This document shows positions 1 through 13,137 of a stretch of DNA of 64,000 nucleotides, in pieces (position 1 is the stretch's first letter; every line of letters starts with the position of its first letter). The DNA is taken from positions 336,932-400,931 of the forward strand of contig CAJJDP010000058.1 of the NCBI GenBank assembly GCA_905182995.1. The letters run 5' to 3'. Origin of the DNA: Paramecium octaurelia (Eukaryota; Ciliophora; Oligohymenophorea; Peniculida; Parameciidae). The translations under genes and the position numbers were made by a program. The notes beneath the pieces were generated by a model. That model did no database searches, was not told the DNA's origin, and worked only from the letters and a program-made list of their open reading frames with translations.

Positions 1-1365
1 CTATTAAATTAACTATAAATAGTACTCCTGAATAGGCAGCCAACCAAGAAACATCATATAACAATGTCAAAATTATGAGAATTGCAAATATATTTAAATG
101 GTTCTTCTCAAAATAATTAAGACCAACAATCAATGAGGTGCATAAAGCAATAGTAATATTAACAAAGTCAGTTTTCACCCAACATAGATAAATACTACTA
201 AGGACATATAAGAGAATAAAGATAGCTGTTAATTTCATATCTTTGGTAACATGATCATACCCATAATTGGCTTTTTACTTGAGATCGTGTCTTGCTGGAT
301 AATCAATCTCTGGATGTACTGTAGTCACACTTTCAGGTGGTTGATTCAATATTTGTAGGACCCTACTATCACTCAATTATGGAGTTTTGTAAACTGTCAA
401 ATCTACTTTTTTATCTCCCTAATAGATTATTGGCTTAGAGAATTCATGAACAAACATTAATTGAGGTGCATCAGGAACGATTAGTCTTTTTGGTTGCAAT
501 ATTCCATTCTAAAATGGAGAATAAAGGATCTTCAAATCATTTTCATATTGATCCTTCTCTTCCTGTTGATTCAGTATTTATTGCTGCATTACTTATTGTG
601 CTTATTCGTAGAACATTGACTAATTATAGTCCTTAAGATAATACTTCATCAAGTAATAATTGGAGTTCTAATTGTAAACTACCACTACCCATAGATCCAT
701 GGCGATCATAAATATTGAACCATTGATTATGTTTCATTTGATCTTCCAATTCTCTTAACCCAAAATGAACCTCTCCTATTAAATTGCTTTTATTATTTGT
801 GTTATCCAATGTTAATATCGATATGTAAGTTTGTTCATTTCCAGTCTTAATGGGACTTTAAATATTAACAGAATTCTTACAATACAAAGGTCTCATCCCA
901 AATTGGATTAAGAATGTCATTGTGTGCTAAACGAGAACTCTTTTTCTCTTAATTGAAATGTACAACAACATAAGGTTTGTTTGTGGCATTAATCAATCCC
1001 TAATGTAGATTCTTAGCTCCTATTACACGGATCTATAAAATTTGAGAACGATTCTTATTTGTTAATTTTGCCAATTCTTCTGTTTGCTTCACAATAAATT
1101 GATTAGCTTTGTTGATTTTTTCATTCAATACTATGTCTGCTTATATAACAATTTCAATGAAATCTTCAATCTTAACCAGTCCTTTGTAATTGGTTGGACA
1201 ACGTTGAAATAATTCATCTGCCAATTCTCTATCAAATTATTGTTAGGCCATATTATCTAAAATACGTAAAAGAGATGTTTTTGTGACAATAAAGAACGGT
1301 TCAAATCCTTTACATTGAAAACAGGCAGTGAGATAATCTTTAGCTTATTGTTATTTATTGCTCAT
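1..1365 (-). CDS. C2-domain membrane protein, 3' end beyond window
   Basis: Read with TGA as the only stop, the minus strand is open from ATG at 1365 to the left edge after removing two 25-nt introns (856-880 and 620-644, both GTA...AG). About 438 residues are visible. The first ~100 resemble an EF-hand-type helical region. Residues ~108-235 form a C2 domain: it opens with LQIRVIGAKNL, contains NKPYVVVHFN and NPIWDETFVFP, and closes with GSLQLELQLLL. A short glutamine-rich coiled coil and a proline-containing linker follow. From about residue 370 there are several hydrophobic helices, so the protein is probably anchored in a membrane by its C-terminus. C2 domains bind phospholipid, often with calcium; I did not confirm the calcium-binding aspartates. 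Synaptotagmin- or ferlin-like proteins are distant analogues. The exact role is unknown. Confidence 0.8.
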
Positions 1366-1905
1366 TAACTGTTATTTAAAAATATTTCTTGAGTATAAAA
1401 ACCAATCAATTACTCAAAGCTAATACAAAAATAATATTACAAATAAATAATACTTATCAAAAATATAAATACTATTATTTGATATGTTGGAAAGCAAAAA
1501 ATGATATATTTAGATTCAACATACATGTCAAAATTAAGGAGTTTATTAAATATAATTTGAATAATAAGATTTATTTAAGATTGTAAGAATTTTATTATTA
1601 GATTCAAGATCTATACGAACTACCACCACAATTTGAGCTATTGGGGGGTTTTTTGAATACCCTTATTATATTTTAACAACCAGACAGTAAGGATTCTATT
1701 TCACATTACTGATCTCAAATTTACTGAGTAAAATCAAGTCTATAAAATGATAATATTCAATCACTTCTTCTTACATACCCTTTTTTTCAAATAGAATCTC
1801 ATTATTTATATTGGAATCTCGTTGTAACTTTAATAATAATTAGAAAACTTTTATTTATTTTAATTCTACGTGAATATATATATAGATATAAAAATTAATT
1901 AAATT
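1366..1905. other. Intergenic, 540 bp
   Basis: Very AT-rich spacer between two minus-strand genes. It holds a short GC-containing patch with a run of six G around 1640. I see no credible gene or RNA; the short standard-code ORF at 1389-1586 has no recognisable protein character. Confidence 0.5.
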
Positions 1906-3945
1906 TCATTTAGGTTCTTCTTGATTGGATTTATTGAATTACTATTCTTATGCCTTCATGTAATATTAAGGTTGATAATAAGATTGTTGCATCCAATAGT
2001 TTTACTATAGACCTTGCGATAGATTTATAGATTAGCCTATAGGTTAATAAATAATCTATGGATAGAGAATTTGAACAGGAATTTATTATTAGTATTATTA
2101 TTGATTTTCAAAATCATATTGGCTATTTACAAGATTAAATTAATCACCTAAAAATAGTTAAGATGTTTAAAGAGGTTGAGCTTATTATGATTAAGGTATT
2201 GATTATCTAAGCGATGATGAAATGTTTAATCTTTATTGTTATTATTACTATTACTAAATTTATGATTGTTATACTTATTAAGCCTATTGTGCTTATTATT
2301 ATTATTGTTATTATTACTATTATTGCTATTATTGTTATTAATGTTACAACATTTATTATTGTTGTTGAACTTAAGCTTAAGTTGAAGACCCATGAACTTT
2401 ATTTATAACTTCTTACAAATACTACTAAGGGATCATAAAAATGTTGGATTGTTCAAAATCTACAATGCCAAATTAACAATCTTCAACATCTTAAGCTGTT
2501 AGATTTGTTATGGCTTCAACTTCAAATTCTACTTAATTCGCTTGGAAGTTGAGAATCATTTGATCGTAATATTAATCAAATTACAATTAATTTGTTTCGT
2601 TTTCTAAATGATAAGTTATGATTGATACCCTATGGCTTTAAAATTTATTTGAGTAGATTGATGGTGCAATTCTAATCCAATTCCTACTTATTCACTAATT
2701 TCTTTATTTATTGATCCAAATCAATTTTGATTTTCTCCATAGTATCGAGAAATCTTTATTTATTGTTTGCCTCTTCGTTTTTTTATTGAATTTAATCAAT
2801 TTAGCTTTCTTGCTTGACTTTTTATTGTTTTTCATATAATTATTCTTATTACATTTATTAATCAGTTATCAAAGTGCTTACTCTAATTTATTTCCCAGTA
2901 CTCTCACTTAATCTATCAATAACTTAAAGTATTATCTTTAATTCCTTTGGATCTATATCTTCATACAAATGAACCAAGTTATCAGCTTAATAGTTATGAT
3001 TATGCTATTATAATAAATCTACAATTTCTTATTGTATTTCTTCTTTGATTTCAGGTTATTTATTTCTCTCTTTTTTCATAATAGTGTGATATCTATTTTT
3101 TAAAGAATTCTCAGTTCTTGTATTTTTCATAATTTTTGATATTTCTGACCACTTTTTTCCTTTTTTTAAAATCAATTACAATAAAGTTAACTCTTCCTCC
3201 TTAGTCCATGGTCCTCTAAAATGTATAAGTTTAATATTACTTAGATATTTGTGGATCCAATTTATTAATCCATCTTTCTCTGCACTGCTTGCCTTATCTA
3301 ACAATTTGGGTTTTGCATCTCAAAGCAATTTCTTTAGCAATTTCACTCCATTTACTGTGTTTACCTTGTTTTTGATACTCCATGTAAATTTGAGCCAATG
3401 CCTCATCCTCTTCTTTGCTCCATGGGACTTGAACTAGTTTAAATTTAGATCGAGCCAACCATTTATATTTACATTAGGTTGCATTTCTCCCTACTATCAA
3501 TTATGCAATGTATCTCCAATCTTAGTCATTCTATATTTAAGTTGAAGACTTACAAGCTCCTTACAAACTTTGGTTTTCCATAGACAATATCTAATAATAA
3601 TCCATGTTAAAAATTATTTCTCATTATCTTTCCACTTCTTTTTGTTCTGACGACCTTGGATTCTGCAAAAATAGTACAATGAAGATTACTTGCTCATAGA
3701 CTTTTGAAACATCTATTCCAAATCATCCTCAGTTGGCCACTCCATATCAGCTGGAAAGTCAATTCTTTCCTTAGCATTGTCCGCCTCAATTTCTATTTAT
3801 GAAGTCGATCTCATAAATTCCTTAAAGTTTCTTTGCACCTGCTCCAAAGGCCAAACTACAACTCAATTACATCTTTACTAATTAGATCTTCTTAATCTAA
3901 ATTTAGACTAGCTGCAAGTGATTCTCCAGCACCATTTTCGGCCAT
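1906..3945 (-). CDS. Three-repeat Myb/SANT DNA-binding protein with poly-Q tail
   Basis: Spliced from ATG 3945 with four introns (3856-3878, 3531-3553, 3216-3240, 2604-2628; 23-25 nt), giving 647 residues and a clean TGA. Three consecutive Myb/SANT repeats start near residue 97. The first contains WRYIAQLIVGRNATQCKYKW, the second runs from PWSKEEDEAL to KQCRERWINKL, and the third starts GPWTKEEELTLL and ends SLKNRYHTIMKK. These are the helix-turn-helix tryptophans and the recognition-helix pattern of nuclear 3R-Myb proteins, so it is probably a sequence-specific DNA-binding protein. A coiled-coil stretch follows, then a glutamine tract of mixed TAA, TAG and CAA codons around 2210-2370. The splice choices are well supported because each restores a conserved Myb residue across the junction. 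Target genes are unknown. Confidence 0.88.
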
Positions 3946-4271
3946 GCTTCTGAGTTCTAAAATCAGAATAATAATTACATTATAGAGTGATATCGTCTAT
4001 TTTCTTCTCTTATTTCTAATTCATTTTAATTATAATATAGATATATAAATCACTTGTTATACATTTGAGCTCCTTCTTTCCCAAGTTTACAAAAGCAACC
4101 GAAATCAGGGAATAATAGTTATTCAAAATCTGTGATATATTTATGAACAACCCATCTCCAGGATAAGAGATATGGATTCATAACCTATATCTATATTAGT
4201 GATCGCTTCGTCATTCTTCTAAACTTTATCGTATTTAGATGGTATTATCGATAGATTATATGAAGTCTTAA
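3946..4271. other. Intergenic, 326 bp
   Basis: Shared upstream region between the divergent Myb gene (minus) and the broken reading frames to the right (plus). AT-rich; no motif recognised. Confidence 0.4.
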
Positions 4272-5447
4272 ATGTCTCCTTCTCAAAATAAAGCCAACGA
4301 AGATATTGTTTTTCACTATCTATTAAATAATTATGAAAATTTAATTACGATTTAGAACTGTTCGAGATTCAATTTAACTCCTGCTCTTCACTTACAACAA
4401 GGACTGATGACATAGATGTTGATATTGATCAAATTAAGTCTCCGTTAAATGTTCCCACTTTTTTCCAATATAAGCAATTGTTTATCTATAGTTACTTATA
4501 AATCTTAAAATACTATTTCAAATTTCTACCTTTCTTTCACATTTTTAAAGAGATTTATACTATTATAGCTAGAACTGTTCTATCAGCCTTCACAACTGTG
4601 TTATCTATTATATTTAAGTTTACATTCTTAAGTACTTACATAAAATTTTACTTAGCTTCTCTGCAAATATTTAAAATTTTGTTTCATTAATAGTTTAATG
4701 ATAGTTCAAATTTATACTTAAAAAAAGACCCATCTTTTTATTATCTAGAGAAAAGGAATGAAAATTTTACTTTTACAATTGTTTTTTGTCCTTTTCTAAT
4801 TTATAATTTTGGTAAAATTATCTTCATTCTCGGAGGACATTTAATTAAATTTCCTTAGAGTCTATGCAAAGCAACAACATATTACAGTTAGTCAACTTCA
4901 AATTAGCTTAACTTGTGCAAGGTGCTTATTATGATGATCTCGAAATGACTATTTCAAATAGATTGTATTTAATGTCAATTTATGTTAGGATCAGTTTCCA
5001 TTTTATCTTTTATAATATGAATGGTTTGGACACGGGATTTTATGAATTACATAATATTCTATTATTCATAACAGAAAATTATATCCTTATCTTCACTTTA
5101 CCTACTCTGCAAATTCATCAACAAGGAACCTTTAAGAATAAAATGTGAATTTTGCTTAAAATCATCATCCTTTAATTAATCATCCATAATACTTTATTGG
5201 TAAAATTCCATTTTTTGCATAATAGATCTTCTTTAAACTTTGATTTCATAAGTAGATCATTAGATAATATCTAAATTTTTAAATATAATTCTATTAAGTG
5301 TATTGTAAGAATCATGCGCAAGGGATTTTAGGTTTAATCAAAGGTGTTTCTGATGATGAATATACAATAACTATTCGTTAATTGAAATTTAATCATATTA
5401 TGTTAGTTTTAATCCAAAATTAGACAATTAGATAGAGTTTTTATTGA
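4272..5447 (+). pseudogene. Decayed or unresolved multi-helix membrane protein gene
   Basis: Three protein-like stretches lie in different frames. One starts at ATG 4272 (NKANEDIVFHYLLNNYEN). A second runs over ~4345-4890 and contains an acidic segment (TDDIDVDIDQIKSPLN) followed by several hydrophobic helices. A third, ~4830-5148, includes QLVQGAYYDDLEMTISNR and more hydrophobic sequence. A further coding-like piece with GILGLIKGVSDDEYTITIR lies at ~5310-5440. I could not join them with introns of normal size and consensus. It may be a pseudogene of a membrane protein, or a live gene with unusual introns. No family was recognised. Confidence 0.35.
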
Positions 5448-5560
5448 TGAATATTTGATATACATTAAAATAAATAATATGCTATTCTAACTATATCCAT
5501 CCTTATGCCCAAATACAAAATTCAAATATTATTTTATTTATAACAGTTTCCAAATTGAAA

Positions 5561-6643
5561 ATGAAACAAATCATATCTAATGTTTCAGATAATTTCCTAA
5601 CAGAACCTCGCTCTTCATAATAATCATGCCATGTTATTAAATCAAAGCCTCTTATAACATATACGCCTTTGCAAATAAACAAACCCCAAAATTTGATTCA
5701 ATCCTTAAATGGCTTATGCAAGTACTTTAATAAAAAAGATGAGATGAAGTAGATAACCTATTTTGCTCCAAAAAGTGTTTAGAGATCCTCTGCATCTTTA
5801 TCTCCTAGATAAATCATTACAAATAGCATCTCAGATAACAGTCCTGTATTGGTCAAACAACTACTTTGCAGCTAAAAGTATCTGAAAGAGAATCTCAATC
5901 CCAAAGAGGGAATCAGCATTACCGAATTTAAATCAGTAACTCAATTAATGTTACCTTTTTAGGATCAGAAATTAATGAAAGTTAATGATAGTAGTCATAA
6001 GAGAAGTATGGGTAGATTTGCCAAAAATCAGAAATCCAGAAATGCTTCTGTTCAATATCATGAAGACTGGAAATCAAAGTATGAGGACTTATAACAGAGT
6101 TTATGCCAACGCATTCAATAATTAGAAAATGAACTTGAGGATATGGAAAAGAATAGAAAGATCGACAGGATGCACTCTGATGAATAAACAAATTAATACA
6201 TCGAACAATTACAATCTATAATTGCAGAGAAGGATCAAGTGATTTATTAAATGGATTAAAAACATCAAGAATTAGAATAGATAATTCAAAAGTAACAAGA
6301 AGAATTAGATAAATATCAATAAGATAAACCTAGATATTGTGATAATCTCGAAATTAAAAGATTGTACATGGTAGATTAATAATTTCAAAAATTAAAGGGA
6401 CAGCTTCCTGTATTAGCATCTACACTTCGGAATATAGAACAAATATTGGATACTTCATAGACATAGTAAAATAATCTGTCTTTGTCTTCAGTTTCTGTGG
6501 TTGAGATGATTAATGAAATGAACCAAGGCTTTGGACTTGGTGTTCAAAACTCTAATCGAAATAATGAGTTATTGTTTCGCAGCATTTCTGAAAACAAACC
6601 ATTCAATTTGTCTGATATTTTAACAAGAAAAAAGCAATAATGA
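5561..6643 (+). CDS. Coiled-coil protein, function unknown
   Basis: A single open frame with no intron, ATG 5561 to TGA 6641-6643, 360 residues, TAA and TAG used freely as glutamine. The N-terminal ~140 residues are low-complexity and polar. Residues ~165-270 are strongly coiled coil (for example LQQSLCQRIQQLENELEDME and further heptads with IEQLQSIIAEKDQVIYQMD). The C-terminal ~90 residues are serine- and asparagine-rich and end in a basic KKQQ tail. There is no signal peptide or membrane segment. It lies 36 bp upstream of the TRAPP-like gene on the same strand. I recognise no family; a cytoskeletal or scaffold role would be only a guess. Confidence 0.75.
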
Positions 6644-6679
6644 TTTCAATTTATTTATTATATTTATATAACTACATAC

Positions 6680-7379
6680 ATGGATTAATCGCAAAATCAA
6701 AAAATCTAATTACCAAAATCAAATCAATATAAGCGTCAATCCACAATTGAATATCCAATCGTCTATCATTTATTAAGCACATATATGTTGACAGTTTAGC
6801 AGAATAAAAAACTTAGTATTATCAATTATTGATGTAGACAAAAATGAGAAATAGATTAGATTAGTTGAAATGGGCAAGAAATTAGGGTAGAATGTAATGG
6901 AATCATTAGCATCAACCCAATTTGAAAAAATCAAGCTTAATCCAGATTAAGGAAAATATACAGATTATGTCAAATTCTTTGGTAAAGACTTTTGGTCATA
7001 TATGTTTGGATAACCAGTTTCTAAAGTTTAAATTAATAAAGCAGGCTCACATTATGATATTGAAGATAGGTATGAAGAATAGAAGAAAGGAAATAACACA
7101 ATTACAAAGCTTGGTTTTTAGATGACTCGGAGAATCAGATTAAACGATAAAATGTAATATGTCATTCAATTTAGTTAATAAGATGAGTATTTATCACTCT
7201 GGGCAAGCTTTGTTTAAGGCTTAGTAATAGGAGGAATGAAGGCACTTACAATAGATTGTGACTCTGAAGTTGAATTTATCAATAATGAAGTAATTTAAAG
7301 ATATTAATCGTTTAGCCAAGTGATTTAAGGTTCACAATATAAATTAGAGATTTCCTAAGTAGCAGGAGTAACTTCTTGA
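6680..7379 (+). CDS. TRAPP complex subunit, TRAPPC6/Trs33-like
   Basis: One 22-nt intron (6816-6837) gives 225 residues. The core matches the Bet3/Trs33 fold family: a helix with GKKLGQNVMESLA, then the block KFFGKDFWSYMFG, which corresponds to the FICKDFW..VF block recalled for TRAPPC6 proteins. Next come a QINKAGSHYDIED segment and a C-terminal part containing WASFVQGLVIGGMKAL. This family works in the TRAPP tethering complexes that activate Rab GTPases (Ypt1/Rab1) in ER-Golgi traffic. A charged insert (RYEEQKKGNNT) sits where the human protein has a short loop. The family call rests on recalled motifs; other Bet3-type subunits (TRAPPC3 or C5) fit less well. Confidence 0.75.
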
Positions 7380-8099
7380 TTTGATAATTTAAAATAATAT
7401 TATATAAATCTATTTTAATTATTTATATGTCTTTAAAAAATAGAACTCATTTAGAGATTGGTATATTTTCATAAAATATATGGTTTTATATTCCTGCAAA
7501 TGCTTTTTCTTGAAATTAGACTTATAAAAAAATGTACTAGTTCCTTTGTTTTGAAAACGAGTAGAATTAACAAAATAGAACCAAAATAGATAATATAAGG
7601 CTAATAAGATTAAAGCTTTTATTTTAGTTGAATAAATCAATCTCTACTTTACAAGAATTTTTAGTGTGTATATTAATTTAATATGAATTGAATGACTCAG
7701 TATTTAGTTCCTCATTAATTCTATTATGATATTATTTTATCTTACATCACACTATCTCAATAAATTCTAATTGTAAATTATGGTTCTAGATTACCTTTAG
7801 AGAATTTAAATTAAATATGATTATAAAAATCATAATTATAATATTATTACATCATCATAAAAATCTGTAATTGATGAACAATTCTTTACTTTACAAAATT
7901 TAAAGAAAGTAATTGGCAATATTATATTGCGGCAACTCATTTATGAATTTAGGCAGTAGGTTGGTAGTATCTTAGATTAACATTAATATAAGTCATTACT
8001 TTTCATTATGAATAAATAATGATTTATTATATTATTAAATCTTCGAAATCTTTAGTTTATTAATGGTTTTATATAATATATATAGAATCATAGATACGA
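7380..8099. other. Intergenic, 720 bp
   Basis: Long AT-rich stretch between the TRAPP-like gene and a small minus-strand gene. Short open frames exist on both strands (for example minus 7419-7640) but lack coding character. Nothing convincing is seen. Confidence 0.45.
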
Positions 8100-8315
8100 T
8101 CATAAAGTAAAGTTTCTCTCTTCGTAGTGTTCCAATGTGATATGTCCTTTTCCTAGACAATCCAAACACTAATCCCTTTCTCTTTTTTGGGTTGGTGATA
8201 AATCTTGATCTAAATATTTTCTTGAGAATTTGGGTACAACATACCCAGCCCCTTTACAATGATAACATTCCTACTAAGTTGTGATGGCTTCTTCTTTCAT
8301 TTCAATATTTCCCAT
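8100..8315 (-). CDS. Small CxxCxGxG protein, DnaJ-type zinc-ribbon-like
   Basis: A 71-residue frame from ATG 8315 to TGA at 8100. It has two knuckles of the kind seen in DnaJ cysteine-rich domains: CYHCKGAGYV and CLDCLGKGHI, about 35 residues apart. The four cysteines would bind one zinc. DnaJ proteins normally have four such repeats plus a J domain, neither of which is present, so this is a free-standing mini domain. The frame is also open upstream of the chosen ATG (coding-like NVLTQIPQKSNQIIEEF), so the start, or an unseen upstream exon, is uncertain. Confidence 0.6.
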
Positions 8316-8642
8316 ATTTCTAGTGAATTCTTCGATTATTTAATTACTCTTTTATGGAATTTGAGTTAACACATTATAATATTGAAAAAATACGTATTAT
8401 ATTATAAAATCAATTTAAATAATACTTACTATAGGTATTTAATATTGGAGGAGCTTAAATTTTGAGATGTGTGCACTTCATAATTTAAAAATTCGCTGTT
8501 TGAACCTAGAATTCTAAATAATCAATGTCATGATTTATGAGTAATCAATTTAATTTGGGACTGTAATTAGTGGGGATTTTAGAAAAGTAAAGCCATTTTT
8601 ATTTTGTCTGATTATTGTTTTTAGCAATTAATTTTAAAATTA
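8316..8642. other. Intergenic, 327 bp, divergent promoter region
   Basis: AT-rich spacer between two divergently transcribed genes. It would contain both promoters, but no specific element can be named. Confidence 0.4.
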
Positions 8643-11484
8643 ATGAAATAATCCTAAGTTAACAAATTTTTCACAAATTTAGCAGGATGCCAATTAATTT
8701 CTAATGTGGGATCTCCAACAACCACTGCCCCCAGTAAACACAATAAAAACGCAAGCTCCACAATTTCTAATGGAAATAAATATTTGGTTTACTCCAAACG
8801 TACATCTCGTCTCCATTTAGAGTCAACCAAAAGGCTCCCTGTTTTAACTACTGTTATGAAGACAGAAACCCAGGATACTCCAAAAACTGCAACCAATAAA
8901 ATGAGGAAGGCAAGTGGAAATTCAGGAGACTTTCGCATTATACATTAACATTAAAGAAATAAAACTGAGACTCTCACCCTTTCTAATAACATAAATATCT
9001 CTAAATTGGACTCTCCTAAAGAAAACTTTGAAGAAGTAGAGTAACTATATGTATAACAAAATATTTAACATACAGCCACAATTCCAACATAAATAGCCCA
9101 TGCTGTTGAGATTCAGTAATCAGCTTTGACCTCAAGCAGAAGTGAAATAATCACGAAATAAGCATAGCCAAAAGTTAATCCCGTTTAAGTATTGGGAGAA
9201 GCATATGAATTCTCAAAGATTCCAAAAATAAGCTATAAGATAAAAAGAACCTAGATTAAATAGTAAATTACAGAGATTGAATCTTTAAATGAAAAAAGTT
9301 GTCATCTAATGAGGAAATTGAGATAATTGTTGCACACTCATAGAGAGAAAGAGAAATTATTGGAGTTGGAAATTAAAAAGAAGAAGGAATCTTTAATTGA
9401 TAGATAATTTTCAAAAACACTAAGTAATATGCCAGATGAAAAAACCCCCAAAGCCATTGAATCTAAATTCAATTTCAAATTAAGTACGATTACCAAAAAG
9501 CAAACCAAAATTCATCCTAATTATAGTATTTAGGATACTGAATCAATGCTTCCAATAAAAACCATCATTGATGCTTTGAAAGAGAAGAAAGATGATAAAA
9601 AAGAGAAAGTATAAATAATCTAACCAATTTAAAAAAAAAACATCAAAGTAACCGTTGCTTTTGAAGAAAATGAAAAGGAAATCGAATTTTAAATGCCAGA
9701 TTATATGGGTGATGTTCAGTAAAGTCAAATTTAATCTACAGAAATAAAGGAGAATAAACAATCAAATATCTATTCATTGGTCAGCAAATCTATGTTATAG
9801 AAGTAAATATCTTAAAATATATGTAGCAAATTTGCTTTGAGATTAGTTAAGAAATTCGGAGACAAAGTCATAAAAACTTAAAAGGATAATGATGCAATTG
9901 AAAATTTCAACTCATTCAAGGCTTCTTAATTTACCAGATATTATTTACAGAACCATGCCTAAAAGTGTTTAGAAATTAAATATGAGCCTCAGTAAGAGAA
10001 TGAGGAAATTTCAACTTGTCAGAAATAGAGTTTCTTGAATAAAAATTATTATTCTGAAACTATGCAAGAGATCCAAAGCAAAACTATGTTGTAAATCCCT
10101 TAATATCATGTAACTATTTGTACAATTTAAGAAAGATTAATATAAATCATAATGGGAAGTCGAGACTTTATTTTACACTATTGGATAGCATTTGGAAGGA
10201 CATCTAAGTGATAATAGTATTTTAAGTCCAAATGTTTCTCAATTAGACATGAGTGATATAGAAATGCAAACGCAATTCAAAATCAATTACATATATTACA
10301 TGTTAAATTTAATATCACCAAATGATATAAAGCAACAGAAATTGAGAGTTATTGTTAACACAGTGGATGATGAAACCAAAAATTAACTTCTACATTAGGA
10401 GCTATTGAGATTCCCATAAATCAAGACTTTGGAAAACAAAATCAAAAATGATCCAGAAAATAATTGTATTTTATTTATAATTAAATAGAGAGTTATAAAT
10501 TCTTAATAATTTAGAGATAGAATTATTAAAAACAGATTTAACAATTTTGTCAACCTAGTTTTCCATTAAATACAATCACATCTTAACAGGGTAATTTGAA
10601 GATTTTCTACATCATCAAGTGACTCAAATGGAAAAAATTTATGTTGAATATTGTAAAACTCAAAATGATCTAGATTCAGCAAAAATCATTGATAGATAAT
10701 TTACAAATTTAAACATTCCTTAAAATTCAAGAAGCAGACTTGCTTCTCCAATAGGATCTGTATCATATATTTTTTATATCAGAACGAATCAAAATTGACT
10801 AGAAAAGAGATCAATCCATTATTAGCCAAAGAAATGATGCTAAAAAAGAATTAGAAATCAAAGAATTTATTGGCTACTCAGAAATTTGCTTCTTCTCAAA
10901 ATATTATATACAAAAGTTCTCGTAATTTATAAGCCTTATTGCATGCAAACACAAATTCAAATCATAATATCTAATAATTTTAGAGCTCTCATTAAGTTCG
11001 AACCTAATAAAAAGAATCAGAATAATAAACCAAATCCAAAAGTTCTCAAAGACACATTTCAATCAAATCCAATTTAATCACTCAACAATCAATGGATCCC
11101 TCATCTTTGCTATTCAGAAGTATGCTGTTGCAAGAAAGCCAATAAAATGATAAATCCAACATTGAAAGAGCGTTCTCCTTAATAGAAGATCATCGATTGC
11201 AAGATCTTAAAGACCTACTCAATCATGATTAGAACATCAATTTAAATACTTAAGATTAAAATGGGAATACTTTTTTGATACAAGCAGCACGGACAGGAGC
11301 CTTTGAAATAATTCAATACTTACTTCGCAAAGGCGCAGAGATTACTATTAAAAACGTAAGATATCTATTTAAAAAATAGAATGATGGATTAAATGCTATC
11401 CAAATCGCAATTATTCATTTGTAATTTGAGGCAGCAGACGAAATTAACAGATTTAGTAGATCGAATTCTTTCATATCCCATTGA
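8643..11484 (+). CDS. Large protein with C-terminal ankyrin repeat
   Basis: Four introns (10110-10131, 10466-10490, 10760-10782, 11356-11379; 22-25 nt) give 915 residues in frame. I chose ATG 8643 because it is in frame with strong coding sequence and no TGA intervenes; a GTG-led frame from 8706 is the same protein without its first 21 residues. Most of the protein is polar, serine- and lysine-rich and probably disordered, with short coiled-coil segments near residues 215-240 and in the middle. The last ~90 residues hold an ankyrin repeat: DQNGNTFLIQAARTGAFEII, then QYLLRKGAEITIKN, then NDGLNAIQIAI, split by the last intron exactly between repeats. Ankyrin repeats bind proteins; the partner is unknown. 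Confidence 0.8.
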
Positions 11485-11747
11485 TTATAACTTCAGATTT
11501 TTTTTCAATCCATTACTATATAGAATCTACATTATTTCTAATATAATCATTTATTCTTTATTCTATCTCCAAATAATAATATTATCAAATAATACCTTAA
11601 CAAATTTTACATTGTTTTTTCTTAATTTCTTTAAGGGTTTATTAACAAATAGTTTAACTTTTTATGTTTGAATATCATTATGTATTTTCTAAGAGTGTTA
11701 AAATTTGAATATAAATTGTTTAATTTACTTATTAATTATTATTAATA
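11485..11747. other. Intergenic, 263 bp
   Basis: AT-rich spacer between two plus-strand genes; nothing recognised. Confidence 0.4.
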
Positions 11748-13037
11748 ATGTTGCCCTTTTTATAAAAGGAGAGATCGAATTCATTCAATATTAGAAAACC
11801 AACGGAGAGAAACTCAATCCATGCTGACGTGTCTCCACTTGGGGAAGGAAGAGGGATATTAATCATATTGATTTTGAATAATGAAGATTTTGTTGCTGAG
11901 TTTATTCAAAATCCTCGATACCTTTAGTTTCTCAAATATAAGGAGTTTCTTAATGAAATGCAAATCAAATAATTTATCGTATATTTACAGGAATAGTTGA
12001 TCTAATCATAAAGTAAGGCATATACTTATCATTATTGTACATTTTCATAATAATAAAAAAAAATCGATTTATTGAACACATCAAGTAGAGAGACTTATGA
12101 AGTTTTGTTTGAATTTGCTGAAAGGATAAATAAAGAAAAGTAATTTAACTATGCTTTTGGAGTTGACTTTAATATGATACATAAAAGTAAATTTAAAAAT
12201 ATATTGTTTTTGAGTGACACAAGAATAGATTTATAAATAATTGAATACTTCCAACCATAAAAAATAACCAGAGTAAGAACCTTCTCTCATCAAAGTGTCA
12301 ATCAAACATCAAAGGAACAATCAGAAATCTTGGACACTGAGAACAAGTATCAATAATTGGCATCTAATAAAAGAAACAAAGAAATTAAACAATACCTGAA
12401 GGAATAAAATAAGTTGAAACAAGAAACAAAAAACAAGGATTAATTGATGATTAAAAAAATTATGTAAACTGAAAAGATCGAGCCCTAAAAATAGTAGACT
12501 GAATTACCTCAAATTTGTGAGTAGGTATTGATACGATTTCAGTTAATTTTTGGAATTAAGGATGTTCAACTGGATAGAGACTTATTTTCATAATTCCTAT
12601 TGTTATGCGAAATGACTATTTTGTATACTAAAAACAAATTGCTTCAAGTTTCAATCCATAAAATTGAAGAGAGTAAGAGATTAGATGTACTTTTAAAATA
12701 ACTGTTTTTTGATTATAAAATCCTTAAATCTATGAATATCAAGTTGCAGTAATTGAACCCAACTTTAACAAGATGTCTACTAAGATTTCTAAAATAAGGT
12801 TTGGAATATGATAGACAAAATAGATTATTCTGGAATGATTTCCTAAGATTTAAATAGTATTACATAGATCGAGTTTGGGGAGTCTCTGATTTTCGATTAT
12901 TTATGATGCTTTTAAATGATGAAAATCAAGCTCTTGCATCTAAGATTATGAAAGTATCGCCCCAGAATATATAAAGAACCATTTTAAATCTTTAGCCAGA
13001 AACCTTACAGACCATTGTTTACTCCTTAATTTTTTGA
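11748..13037 (+). CDS. Unknown protein, central coiled coil
   Basis: An uninterrupted 429-residue frame from ATG 11748 to TGA 13035-13037. Residues ~170-250 are highly charged and coiled coil (NKRNKEIKQYLKEQNKLKQE). The C-terminal ~160 residues look like an all-helical folded domain rich in leucine and phenylalanine (FRLFMMLLNDENQALASKIM; LQPETLQTIVYSLIF at the end). No signal peptide or membrane segment. A short intron in the hydrophobic patch around residues 35-50 cannot be excluded, but none is needed. I do not recognise a family. It converges on a small minus-strand gene 100 bp downstream. Confidence 0.7.
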
Positions 13038-13137
13038 ATTAGGTTTTATTAATTTATATGATTACTAAAATTATATTACTCACTTATGTCAAAAATGTCA
13101 TATTTATTCTCACTCATACTTTATCAAAAACAAGTAT

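Noticed and set aside
2214-2408. Standard-code ORF and an asparagine-rich minus frame
   Set aside because: The minus-strand glutamine frame continues the Myb protein after a consensus intron; the others are out-of-frame readings of the same tract.
7419-7640. Minus-strand 73-residue ORF
   Set aside because: Composition is that of AT-rich spacer and no continuation or domain is seen.
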